From positions 663,318 through 727,317 of the forward strand of contig CAIIXF020000012.1 in NCBI GenBank assembly GCA_903813345.2: 64,000 bases of DNA. The letters run 5' to 3'. Each line of letters starts with the position of its first letter. Position 1 is the first letter of the stretch. Of this stretch, positions 15,001-23,385 are shown piece by piece. The translations under genes were made by a program, and so were the position numbers. This DNA comes from Owenia fusiformis. Taxonomy: Eukaryota > Annelida > Polychaeta > Sabellida > Oweniidae. The notes beneath the pieces were generated by a model. That model saw only the letters and a program-made list of their open reading frames with translations. It searched no databases and was not told where the DNA came from.

Positions 15001-18000
15001 GTCTCAGTGTTATAATGTTGTCTGGATAATCCAAGTTATGTCTCAGTGTTATAATGTTGTCTGGATAATCCAGGTTATGTCTCATTCATGTCATTGTTCT
15101 GAATTATGTCCTCTAAATCATCCAATGAAACACTCGGGCTAATGGCAATATGTTTATGTTATGTTTGTTTATTGTTTCCAGAATAAGAAACTATTCTTGC
15201 AGAAACTGTTCTTACAGATATAATGGAGCATCAATTGTCCAAATCTATAATCATATTTTCAATTAATCTGTTGTTTTATTTGCTCATGCATAGATGCGTT
15301 TATTCCAATTTTATGTGGTTTTTTCAGTTGTAATTTCTTCTTTCCCACTGCAAATGTTGTACTATGAAATTATTCTGTATATTTAAGCATATACTTTTAG
15401 GTATATTTAGGTATTTTGTCCAAATCCTACAAAATAATGTAGCTAAAAGTCTATTGCGCAGTATCCGTTTACTATGGTTACTATGGTGATGCTGATGAAT
15501 CAATATGAATACCTAGACGCCAGACACCTGCAGATAAAATAAACAACCAGTTTTTTATTTTATTAAATAAGCATTGGCAAGTAGAGAGATATGACAAGGA
15601 CAGGGAATTATTGCATGAAACAAATACGTCGATAACTTAAAAAGTGAATTGAATAAGGTTATTCACATTTTAAGAGAAATACCATGAAATAAGCAAATAC
15701 TCATTGGGTCTGTTTTACAAACGGGAATTTTTTTATGTTTTACCTGGAGGTTCAGAAGTTCAAGGTCATTGCTAACCAATGAAATTAGAGAATAAAACAA
15801 GGATGTAAACACAAATATTGTTGAATAGAAAAACTATCATCCATCATTATCAATTAGACCAAATTTATAAACAGTGTAATATGAAATGATACACCTGGTT
15901 CATTCTGTTTAGCTTAAAAAGCTGCACAAATGAGAGCTTCAAATAAATTGCATAATTTGTCCTAAGGTTTCAATATACCATTGGAAATGTAAGAATCTCA
16001 GCTTTATGGATGTGACTTGTTTTTGTTTTTTACTTCATAAATGTGACCTGTTCGTCGATGCTCTTTGGTTACAAAGTTGAATAATATTCCCTTTCAATAA
16101 AAAGGGTATAGTGATAAAAGAAATAATAATTTTTAAACCATAATTTTAAGTTGAATGTCCATACTAACAAATGTAATGATCTAAGCAATATAGCAGTAGG
16201 CCTAGTATGTTTGACCTTTGAAGTTTGCCTTTTACCCAGAGGCCTAAAAATATATTATAAAATGCATATTTCTATATATAGATGACATGAATTTGTTTAA
16301 TAATCTGGTTTGTGTCACTGATTTGGGATTAAATGTACGTATTCAAAATGATTAAAATATGTTTTGTTTGTTGGGATTTACTACTCCCTTGAGTTGCCGA
16401 TTTATAGTAGAAATATGGTTTGTTAAATATTTAATAGAGTGCCATCACAATAATTTCCACACAAAAGGTACACATTAATACACATTAATATTATGCATAT
16501 TTTTATATAATTCTAGGATCAGGACAGACACGCTGTCGAATGGGAGAAGTGTCTAATATAATGAATATATTATAATTCTATTTGTCTAATGATATATGTT
16601 AAAGATTTAATAGAGTGCCATCACAATAATTTCCACACAAAAGGTACACATTAATACACATTAATATTATGCATATTTTTATATAATTCTAGGATCAGGA
16701 CAGACACGCTGTCGAATGGGAGAAGTGTTCATTATGTACATATTAATATATTCTAGGATCAGGATAGACACACTGTTGAATGGGAGAAGTGTCTAATATA
16801 ATGAATATAATATGATTCTAGGATCAGGACAGACATGCTGTTGAATGGGAGAAGTGTCTAATATAATGAATATAATATAATTCTAGGATCAGGACAGACA
16901 TGCTGTTGAATGGGAAAAGTGTCTAATATAATGAATATAATATGATTCTAGGATCAGGACAGACATGCTGTTGAATGGGAAAAGTGTCTAATATAGTGAA
17001 TATACAGTAAAACCTGAGTTAGTGAACACATCTCTCTAGTGAACACCTATTAACAGTGAACGTTTTTATTTGGCAAAATCTTTTTCTCCCATTGACTCCC
17101 ATGTTAAAGTGCAATCCTATAGTGAACACCTACCAACTATGAACAGTGAACACTAAACCCTGGCAAAATCAATTGAATTATCCTGTCTCTAGTGAACCTT
17201 GAATCAGATATAAGATTTCTCGCGGATTTTCTGCAACTGCCTTATCAGAGTTAAGCAGTTTATATTTATATTACCTGCCAAAAATAATTAAAAGGTCAAT
17301 TTGAGATCTTGATCTCTTCTATTGAAACAGGTGTGACTAATTATAATTCTTAATAAGCTTTGTTTTTGTTACAAAGGATATGCGTCTGGGATTGATTGCT
17401 TGGAGATAATCTGGCTAACTATTATTACCTCTATCTGCTAAGTCCCAACTTAATCTTTTTTCTCATCCCGTCAATTTAAAAAAACGATTGGATCAAAATT
17501 ATAATTCATGATCATTTCACTATTAACTGCATCTATCATGTCTATCATAATTCAATAAAGTCCTTTAACTGACTCAAATGTCTCAAAAATTCCACTATTT
17601 AAAGGACCATCTTGATGAGATAAAAAGAATTATATAGAGATAAAATTTGACAATAAAAGGATGAACCATTCAGATGACAGTCAGTCTAAAATAAGTCAAT
17701 TTGTATATATACTTAATACACGCTTGAGTGTCATGGGTTAATATGGGTAGAAAATACAATTTAAATTTATTATTGAAATATGAATATGTTTTAATTCTTT
17801 TTAAGACTCATTTTAGTTTGATAAAATGTGCTGTTTTAACCAACATGGAATTGTGGATATTTTTCGATTACATGCACCTTAATGTAAGAGTGCCACTGTT
17901 AAAAGAGTGTATATCTAAATAAATAAATAAATAAATATTCCCTCCTCTCTTTTAATAGCTGGTCTCTTTATATAATACGGCAAAATGCCGCGAAATCAAA

Positions 18001-21000
18001 CCATTGCTGTAGTGAACACCTACCAACAGTGAACATTTTTTCTTGGCAAAAAATTGTTCACTATACGCAGGTTTTACTGTAATATGATTCTAGGATCAGG
18101 ACAGACATGCTGTTGAATGGGAAAAGTGTCTAATATAATGAATATAATATGATTCTAGGATCAGGACAGACATGCTGTTGAATGGGAAAAGTGTCTAACA
18201 TAATAAATATAATATAATTCTAGGATCAGGACAGACATGCTGTTGAATGGGAAAAGTGTCTAATATGATGAATATAATATAATTCTAGGATCAGGACAGA
18301 CATGCTGTTGAATGGGAAAAGTGTCTAATATAATGAATATAATATGATTCTAGGATCAGGACCGACATGCTGTTGAATGGGAAAAGTGTCTAATATAATG
18401 AATATAATATAATTCTAGGATCAGGACAGACATACTGTTGAATGGGAAAAGTGTCTAATATAATGAACATAATATAATTCTAGGATCAGGACAGACATGC
18501 TGTTGAATGAAAAAGTGTCTAATATAATGAATATAATATAATAATAGACAATAATAATATAATATAATGAATATAATATAATTCTAGGATCAGGACAGAC
18601 ATGCTGTTGAATGAAAAAGTGTCTAATATAATGAATATAATATAGTTCTAGGATCAGGATAGACATGCTGTTGAATGGGAAAAGTGTCTAATATAATGAA
18701 TATAATATAATTCTAGGATCAGGACAGACATGCTGTTGAATGGGAGAAGTGTCTAATATAATAAATATAATATGATTCTAGGATCAGGACAGACATACTG
18801 TTGAATGGGAAAAGTGTCTAATATAATGAACATAATATAATTCTAGGATCAGGACAGACATGCTGTTGAATGAAAAAGTGTCTAATATAATGAATGTAAT
18901 ATAATAATAGACAATAATAATATAATATTATGAATATAATATAATTCTAGGACCAGGACAGACATGCTGTTGAATGGGAAAAGTGTCTAATATAATGAAT
19001 ATAATATGATTCTAGGATCAGGACAGACATGCTGTTGAATGGGAAAAGTGTCTAATGTAATGAATATAATATGATTCCAGGATCAGGATAGACATGCTGT
19101 TGAATGGGAAAAGTGTCTAATATAATGAATATAATATAATTCCAGGATCAGGATAGACATGCTGTTGAATGGGAAAAGTGTCTTATATAATGATGAATAT
19201 AATATGATTCTAGGATCAGGACAGACATGCTGTTGAATGGGAAAAGTGTTTATATAATGAATATAATTTAATTCTAGGATCAGGACAGACATGCTGTTGA
19301 ATGGGAAAAGTGTCTAATATAATGAATTTAATATGATTCTAGGATCAGGACCGACATACTGTTGAATGGGAAAAGTGTCTAATATAATGAATATAATATA
19401 ATTCTAGGATCAGGATAGACATGCTGTTGAATGGGAGAAGTGTCTAATATAATGAATATAATATGATTCTATCTAGGATCAGGACAGACATGCTGTTGAA
19501 TGGGAGAAGTGTCTAATATAATAAATATAATATGATTCTAGGATCAGGACAGACATACTGTTGAATGGGAAAAGTGTCTAATATAATGAACATAATATAA
19601 TTCTAGGATCAGGACAGACATGCTGTTGAATGAAAAAGTGTCTAATATAATGAATGTAATATAATAATAGACAATAATAATATAATATTATGAATATAAT
19701 ATAATTCTAGGACCAGGACAGACATGCTGTTGAATGGGAAAAGTGTCTAATATAATGAATATAATATGATTCTAGGATCAGGACAGACATGCTGTTGAAT
19801 GGGAAAAGTGTCTAATATAATGAATATAATATGATTCCAGGATCAGGATAGACATGCTGTTGAATGGGAAAGGTGTCTAATATAATGAATATAATATAAT
19901 TCCAGGATCAGGATAGACATGCTGTTGAATGGGAAAAGTGTCTTATATAATGATGAATATAATATGATTCTAGGATCAGGACAGACATGCTGTTGAATGG
20001 GAAAAGTGTCTAATATAATGAATATAATTTAATTCTAGGATCAGGACAGACATGCTGTTGAATGGGAAAAGTGTCTAATATAATGAATTTAATATGATTC
20101 TAGGATCAGGACAGACATGCTGTTGAATGGGAAAAGTGTCTTCAAAGCTGCTGTGATGTCATCACTAACGCAAACAGCACGTTCAACTCTGTAAGCAGTA
20201 GTGCAGTGTGCAGTGAAATTATTGGTTCTGAACAAGGAAAGGCATATCTAATTGGTGAGACCCAAATATACCTCTAACTAATTTGTATAAGGATTTCACT
20301 AAACCCTAAATACATGTTCTTTTCATTACTAGAAACTCCTTTCACCATAAAATGACTTTAGACCACAATTTTCATTAAATGAAAATATGCCCATTTACCT
20401 GAAAATATGCCCATATACCTGAAAATATGCCCATTTAACTGAAAATATGCCCATTTAACTTTGTACTTCATTGCCTTCCAGGAATAGTAGAGATATACAG
20501 GGTGGTTTGTAAGATCAACTTGGCTATAAAGATGTTTGCTATCCACAATGACAATCTATCGATGGTCCTCAAGAATATAGACCTAAACTGGAACAACCTG
20601 ACTGCATTCATTGCAGGCAACCCGATAATGGTAAGATTTGAATATAGACCTAAACTGGAACAACCTGACTGCATTCATTGCAGGCAACCCGATAATGGTA
20701 AGATTTGAATATAGACCTAAACTGGAACAACCTGACTGCATTCATTGCAGGCAACCCGATAATGGTAAGATTTGAATATAGACCTAAACTGGAACAACCT
20801 GACTGCATTCATTGCAGGCAACCCAATAATGGTAAGATTTGAACACTATGCGTAGGTTTATCTTGGATAAATCATTCTAAATGTGCAGAAAAACTAATAT
20901 GAAGCAATAACTCAAATACTGTTGGCCCAATTTTGTTCATATTTTGTACAAATATGTCCTATTGGAGTTGAAGTTCTGCTCAAACGTGTCAAAAGCAGAT

Positions 21001-21959
21001 TTTCAAAATGGGAAAATGGCGGCCATTTTAGAGCAGATTTTTCCAGTAATTTAGGTACAATATATTAAACTGTAATAGCAATACGTTTTAAATCTAGAAA
21101 GTTATATAGGACATAGATAAAGCTAAAAAATGTAGATACATTGTATTTAAGAAACACATGGCAGCCATCTTGAAAAATACGGCATTTTACACGCTATTTT
21201 ACAATTTTTGCTGTAACTTGAAAAGTAGTGGAGCAATTTTGTTAAGTGATGACAGTGACAGTGTAACCCTATGTAATTCAATTCAATTCAGTTTTCAATT
21301 CAATTTATTAAATTAAAAATCAATCATACAATGTTTCATACAATACATGAAAACCCACGGGGCGTATACATTTCATGGCTCATTCATATTTGATATGTGA
21401 ATACTCATAAGCATGGCACTGTCTTATGACATTTTGGCCGCCATTTACCTGAACTTGTGTGCAATTTTGTTCAAATTTTACATGTGCCTATTTAAAAGCA
21501 TATTACCCTTTCTTATGACAATTTGGCAATTTGACAGTGAGCGACCATTTTGAAAATGGTGGCCATTTTATGTGTGTTATTTTTTACAAATTTTGCCATT
21601 ACTGAAAAAGCAGTGGAATGATTTTGTAAAAATTGCAGCCATGGCTGTTCATTGGGATTTGCTATGCATTGGCGTTGCTGTTATCTAGTTCTGTAATTAT
21701 TTTCCATCTGTTCCAGCCTCCAGCTAGTTCCCTTGACTTCACAGCCGGCATAGTGCGACCAGGGGACGATGAGGCAGACAAGAAGGCATGCGGTGTTTGC
21801 TTACTAAACGTGGACTCTAGGAGCAAAGCCTTTGATAAGGCAAATGACTGTCATAAACTTACATACGGAGGCAAGCAGTATCATGCTCCCTGTGCTAACT
21901 TCTGGGTGAATTGTGTGGACTCTATGCTCCCTTCTCTGCCATTGCCTCAACTTATATGA
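1..21959 (+). CDS. SYNRG: Gamma-synergin (AP-1 accessory protein), 12 exons, 5' end missing
   Basis: Gamma-synergin binds the ear of the AP-1 gamma subunit and works in clathrin coats at the trans-Golgi network and endosomes. Exons, all with AG/GT borders and matching phases: 282-481, 828-1013, 1282-1470, 1833-1974, 2670-2832, 3000-3489, 5226-5405, 5830-7149, 7463-7563, 20104-20254, 20482-20630, 21717-21959 (TGA). They join into about 1170 residues; the human protein is about 1300. The 1833-3040 exons give an EH domain (VYPILLRSGLPREALGHIWA). Acidic-phenylalanine ear-binding motifs recur: DDFGDF, DDDDDFADFQ, DWADFQ, DDDWANFE, DNFGDF. The last exons carry the conserved C-terminus, including ACGVCLLNVDSRS and YGGKQYHAPCANFW. 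The first exon enters in phase 2, so earlier exons lie upstream of the window. Identity is strong; exon borders rest on phase and family resemblance, not on transcripts. Confidence 0.93.
2215..2301. mobile_element. Short TA-flanked MITE in a SYNRG intron
   Basis: The 87-bp segment is a near-perfect palindrome. Its left end CAAGGGTTGATCAAAAAGTT mirrors the right end (reverse complement CAAGGGTCGATCAAAAAGTT). TA flanks both sides, as in Tc1/mariner target duplications. It has no coding content. Confidence 0.7.
2427..2532. mobile_element. Short Tigger-like MITE in a SYNRG intron
   Basis: This 106-bp segment starts CAGTAAAACCTGTAAATGG and ends with CAGGTGTTACTG, flanked by TA. Inside are inverted copies of the GGAACACC / GGTGTTCC motif. 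The CAGTAAAACCT end is typical of pogo/Tigger-type elements; related fragments recur near 7.2, 17.0, 35.9, 41.4, 43.3 and 45.7 kb. Confidence 0.6.
3258..3421 (+). repeat. SYNRG: Coding 21-bp minisatellite in SYNRG exon 3000-3489
   Basis: About eight 21-bp units encode a seven-residue repeat, APGQPGI with variants (T, L, SI, VPGQPGI, TQVQPG). It keeps frame and ends just before the acidic DDDDDFADFQ motif. The length is likely polymorphic in steps of seven residues. Confidence 0.85.
3494..3660. repeat. TACATG-rich array, left half
   Basis: Degenerate units of about 12-13 bp (TTTTACATGTACC and ACATGTACATTT) follow the donor of exon 3000-3489. The same array resumes at 4754, so the mariner element landed inside it. 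Confidence 0.85.
3661..4753 (+). mobile_element. Internally deleted mariner-like transposon
   Basis: The element is 1093 bp, flanked by TA. Its terminal inverted repeats are long: the outer 47 bp (from CAGGGCGTTCAGTAAGTAAA) match perfectly and similarity continues for about 195 bp. Inside, 4028-4294 encodes an N-terminal helix-turn-helix segment ending with IYKWYQKFQKGR. A second frame to 4490 encodes a mariner-like C-terminus (RIYQKWIERHQLCVKAKG, then YFE). The catalytic DDE core between them is missing, so this is a non-autonomous deletion derivative. It sits in a SYNRG intron in the same orientation as the gene. Confidence 0.85.
4028..4490 (+). pseudogene. Mariner transposase remnant (N- and C-terminal parts, catalytic core lost)
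   Basis: The first frame (4028-4294, 88 codons) holds the DNA-binding part, with the WYQKF helix and a DEPR linker motif. It stops at FEK. The C-terminal piece lies in another frame after it and runs to the stop at 4490. A full mariner transposase is about 340-350 residues; only about 150 are represented here and no catalytic aspartates are visible. Confidence 0.75.
4754..4918. repeat. TACATG-rich array, right half
   Basis: Continuation of the 3494-3660 array on the other side of the mariner insertion, with units such as ACATTTTACATGTACC and diverged ACATGGACATTTT units at the far end. Confidence 0.85.
6830..7060 (+). repeat. SYNRG: Imperfect peptide repeat in SYNRG exon 5830-7149
   Basis: Four copies of a serine-rich motif, consensus DNQSVSSLEF, are spaced about 19-29 residues apart: DSQSVSSLEL, DNQSVSSLEF, DNQSVSSFEF and DNKSVGSLDF. 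The copies are diverged, so this is an old protein repeat and not a young DNA array. Confidence 0.7.
7522..9690 (+). repeat. SYNRG: 62-bp array of exon end plus splice donor, 35 copies
   Basis: The array begins inside exon 7463-7563 and runs 2169 bp, 35 copies of 62 bp. Each unit has the last 42 nt of the exon (codons for IGVDRYSSIMHDVQ), the donor GTAAGG and 20 more nucleotides ending ATAG. Copies differ at only a few sites (ACAATG/ACATTG, GTACAG/GTTCAG). Every unit thus repeats a complete 5' splice site. Reading through a donor meets TGA at once (CAG GTA AGG TGA), so only the first donor gives the normal exon. Confidence 0.97.
10357..10530 (+). mobile_element. Helitron-like element, diverged 5' fragment
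   Basis: The segment starts TCCCACCAAACGTAGTTCC and has the same GGGATATAGGGA motif, CCGTCC/CTGTCT microsatellite and GCAATAACTCAAATACCG block as the fuller copies at 27129 and 31154. It lacks the 3' end. It lies in the large SYNRG intron. Confidence 0.55.
10532..10745 (+). repeat. Dispersed repeat, copy 1
   Basis: About 210 bp, from GAGTAGAAATAATCTTGATT to the segment CGGGGAGATTCCCCATAGAC and beyond, recurs with small changes at 55708-55918 in the same orientation. No coding potential and no clear ends are visible; class unknown. Confidence 0.7.
11229..11430. repeat. AT-rich TATACATTTT array
   Basis: Low-complexity units built from TATACATTTTGTATACATTT and TTTTTACTTATACATTTT, about 200 bp. 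The open frame across it is a by-product of composition. Confidence 0.7.
11695..11892 (+). mobile_element. MITE of about 200 bp, copy 1
   Basis: The left end GTGGTATTTAATCCGAGTGG and the inner motif CCTAATGACAAGAAAC match an inverted copy ending at 12157 and another at 47152. It closes with GCACTTATACAGTA. No coding content; superfamily not determined. Confidence 0.6.
11985..12157 (-). mobile_element. MITE of about 200 bp, inverted copy 2
   Basis: Reads on the minus strand as TACTGTATAAGTGGTAATTA, then the same inner motifs as the copy at 11695. The two copies form a potential hairpin about 460 bp long just downstream of the antisense membrane-protein gene. Confidence 0.6.
12326..12922 (-). 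pseudogene. Multipass membrane protein, truncated paralogue of the 13656-14462 gene
   Basis: This intronless frame of 198 codons lies antisense in the large SYNRG intron. It begins MKCDSIKGYLTAQREAFAKV, very like its neighbour. A basic cytosolic-looking start is followed by about four hydrophobic segments (near residues 77-103, 110-135, 138-163 and 172-197). It stops after GFFYYFM. Similarity to the neighbour continues past that stop in another frame (GKKTRIMFYILLFLCITKYI, around 12230-12291), which means the 3' end has been broken by a stop plus a frame change. It could still encode a shorter protein. I do not recognise the family. Confidence 0.6.
13656..14462 (-). CDS. Unrecognised five-pass membrane protein, intronless, nested antisense in SYNRG
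   Basis: The 268-residue frame has a basic N-terminal third (MKCDRIKDYLTTLRETVAKV) with a small repeat (SEQIPETVPDQIPEP). About five hydrophobic segments follow, roughly at residues 74-100, 108-130, 133-153, 181-207 and 214-242, and a short hydrophilic tail. The start fits its paralogue, because both N-termini and the 80-100 bp upstream of both ATGs are conserved, including GGCACTATTTAATTTGATGT. That conserved leader is probably a shared promoter or 5'UTR. It is the intact member of a tandem duplication about 1.5 kb apart. Function unknown; there is no signature of a known transporter or receptor that I can name. Confidence 0.6.
   Translation of the reverse strand: MKCDRIKDYLTTLRETVAKVLCRLKNKLSVQSKQTVYSVSEQIPETVPDQIPEPISKQSLETKKECRCVNCLFGCMGPLIFFITAAILWPASYLFHIIEIVNLNHSTSICIYKILMGMFLPFSYFFVLFCSKSPLSWMLSIYVPLLLRIMWVIPFHYHPWLVMDGVIEIEIDDVANQQKYYLIFGISSISIYTIELTFFSISAAVYPNDTMGKKTKIMFWIMYYIIMFLCITTYVSNIVMHALGEYKIHSDEFKIYVNNTMRQEHKHV
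14463..14560 (-). promoter_or_regulatory. Conserved upstream region of the intact membrane-protein gene
   Basis: The sequence just upstream of the ATG matches that upstream of the paralogue (12923-13020), including GGCACTATTTAATTTGATGT, ATGACACTTTTCATT and ATAGCAATTCCTTAAA. Conservation of noncoding sequence next to both starts suggests it was duplicated with the gene and may hold the promoter; no core element can be named. Confidence 0.4.
14795..14950 (+). mobile_element. tRNA-derived SINE-like sequence
   Basis: From 14796 the sequence folds roughly like a tRNA: the 5' arm GCTCCTT pairs with the 3' arm ACGGGGC at six of seven positions, a D-arm-like TGGCTAAAGCAGTAGAG follows, and the B-box GGTTCGATTCT is near-canonical. 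The anticodon and T stems carry mismatches and the sequence runs on without a terminator. It looks like a SINE head and not a working tRNA gene. Confidence 0.5.
14990..15080. repeat. 45-bp repeat, about 2.5 copies
   Basis: AATCCAAGTTATGTCTCAGT followed by GTTATAATGTTGTCTGGAT repeats twice and breaks down in a third copy. Confidence 0.8.
15080..16437. other. SYNRG: Intron of SYNRG without recognised features
   Basis: AT-rich intronic sequence. I see no exon, RNA gene or clear element, only scattered short homopolymers. Confidence 0.6.
16438..17004 (+). repeat. SYNRG: Acceptor-plus-exon-start array, left part
   Basis: About six copies of the exon-20104 edge (TTCTAG then GATCAGGACAGACA). The first two sit in a larger duplicated block of about 174 bp beginning GAGTGCCATCACAATAATTT. 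Copies here are more diverged (CACGCTGTCGAATGG) than those further right, as expected for the old edge of an array. It is cut off by the Tigger-like element. Confidence 0.93.
17005..18079. mobile_element. Tigger/pogo-like element inserted in the acceptor array
   Basis: The element is 1075 bp with ends CAGTAAAACCTG and CAGGTTTTACTG, flanked by TA duplications. Subterminal GTGAACACC-type motifs are present at both ends in opposite orientation. No transposase frame is visible, so it is non-autonomous or decayed. The class follows from the end sequence and TA target. Confidence 0.7.
18080..20103 (+). repeat. SYNRG: Acceptor-plus-exon-start array, right part, about 31 copies
   Basis: Units of about 65 bp contain a pyrimidine-poor ATTCTAG acceptor, the first 38 nt of exon 20104-20254 (codons for DQDRHAVEWEKC) and an AT-rich spacer (AATATAATGAATATAATAT). 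A higher-order block of about eight units is itself duplicated: 18711-19400 and 19476-20103 share the same variant order, including the AATAATAGACAATAATAATA insert. Using any upstream acceptor would read TGT CTA ATA TAA and stop. Confidence 0.96.
20573..20841 (+). repeat. SYNRG: 67-bp array of exon end plus donor, four copies
   Basis: Units start GAATATAGACCTAAACTGG and end with the donor ATAATGGTAAGATTT; copies begin at 20573, 20640, 20707 and 20774. The first overlaps the end of exon 20482-20630. Copies are almost identical (one CCCGATAATG to CCCAATAATG change), so the array is young. Confidence 0.96.
20903..21688 (+). mobile_element. Helitron-like element, 5'-truncated copy ending at CTAG
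   Basis: It opens at GCAATAACTCAAATACTGTT and carries the repeated block found in the other copies (AAAAGTAGTGGAGC, GGCCGCCATTT, TATGTGAATACTCATAAGCA). It ends with TTCATTGGGATTTGCTATGC, a GGCGTT motif and CTAG. It finishes 28 bp before the final SYNRG exon. A nested AT-rich piece (about 21275-21370, with AATTCAATTTATT and ACCCACGGGG) interrupts it. Confidence 0.6.
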
Positions 21960-21974
21960 TGTCATATAGCTATA

Positions 21975-23385
21975 ATGTGTGGTATAACATGTAATATGTG
22001 GTATTGATATGTGTGGTATTACATGTAGTATGTGGTATTGATATGTGTGGTATTACATGTAATATGAGGTATTGATATGTGTTGTATTACATGTAATATG
22101 TGGTATTGATATGTGTGGTATTACATGTAGTATGTGGTATTGATATGTGTGGTATTACATGTAATATGAGGTATTGATATGTGTGGTATTACATGTAATA
22201 TGTGGTATTGATATGTGTGGTATTACATGTAGTATGTGGAATTGATATGTGTGGTATTACATGTAATATATGGTATTGATATGTGTGGTATAACATGTAA
22301 TATGTGGTATTGATATGTGTGGTATTACATGTAGTATGTGATATTGATATGTGTGGTATTACATGTAATGTGAGGTATTGATATGTGTGGTATTACATGT
22401 AATATGTGGTATTGATATGTGTGGTATTACATGTAATATGAGGTATTGATATGTGTGGTATTACATGTAATATGAGGTATTGATATGTGTGGTATTACAT
22501 GTAATATGTGGTATTGATATGTGTAGTATTACATGTAATATGTGGTATTGATATGTGTGGTATTACATGTAATATGTGGTATTGATATGTGTAGTATTAC
22601 ATGTAATATGTGGTATTGATATGTGTAGTATTACATGTAATATGTGGTATTAAAATGTAGTATTACATGTAATATGAGGTATTGATATGTGTGGTATTAC
22701 ATGTAATATGAGGTATTGATATGTATGGTATTACATGTAATATGTGGTATTGATATGTGTAGTATAACATGTAATATGTGGTATTGATATGTGTGGTATT
22801 ACATGTAATACTAGTATGTGGTATTGATATGTGTGGTATTACATGTAATATGAGGTATTGATATGTGTGGTATTACATGTAATATGTGGTATTGATATGT
22901 GTGGTATTACATGTAATATGAGGTATTGATATGTGTGGTATTACATGTAATATGAGGTATTGATATGTGTGGTATTACATGTAATATGTGGTATTGATAT
23001 GTGTAGTATTACATGTAATATGTGGTATTGATATGTGTGGTATTACATGTAATACTAGTATGTGGTATTGATATGTGTGGTATTACATGTAATATGAGGT
23101 ATTGATATGTGTGGTATTACATGTAATATGTGGTATTGATATGTGTGGTATTACATGTAATATGAGGTATTGATATGTGTGGTATTACATGTAATATGTG
23201 GTATTAATATGTAGTATTACATGTAATGTGTTGTATTAATAAGTGGTATTACAAGTAATGTGGTATTAATATGTAGTATTACATGTAATATGTGGTATTA
23301 ATATGTTAATACTTAGTATTACATGTAATATGTGATATTTATATGTGGTATTACATGTAATATGTGGTAATACAGGATATAATGT
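21975..23385 (+). repeat. SYNRG: 34-bp array just after the SYNRG stop codon, about 41 copies
   Basis: Consensus ATTGATATGTGTGGTATTAC then ATGTAATATGTGGT. It begins within 20 bp of the stop codon. The first AATAAA downstream is at 24143, so the array probably lies in the 3'UTR unless a variant signal such as ATTAAA near 22645 is used. Confidence 0.95.

Noticed and set aside
18421-19292. Minus-strand frames in the acceptor array
   Set aside because: They are read-through of a repeated unit (PDPRIILYS-type repeats) and carry no gene features.
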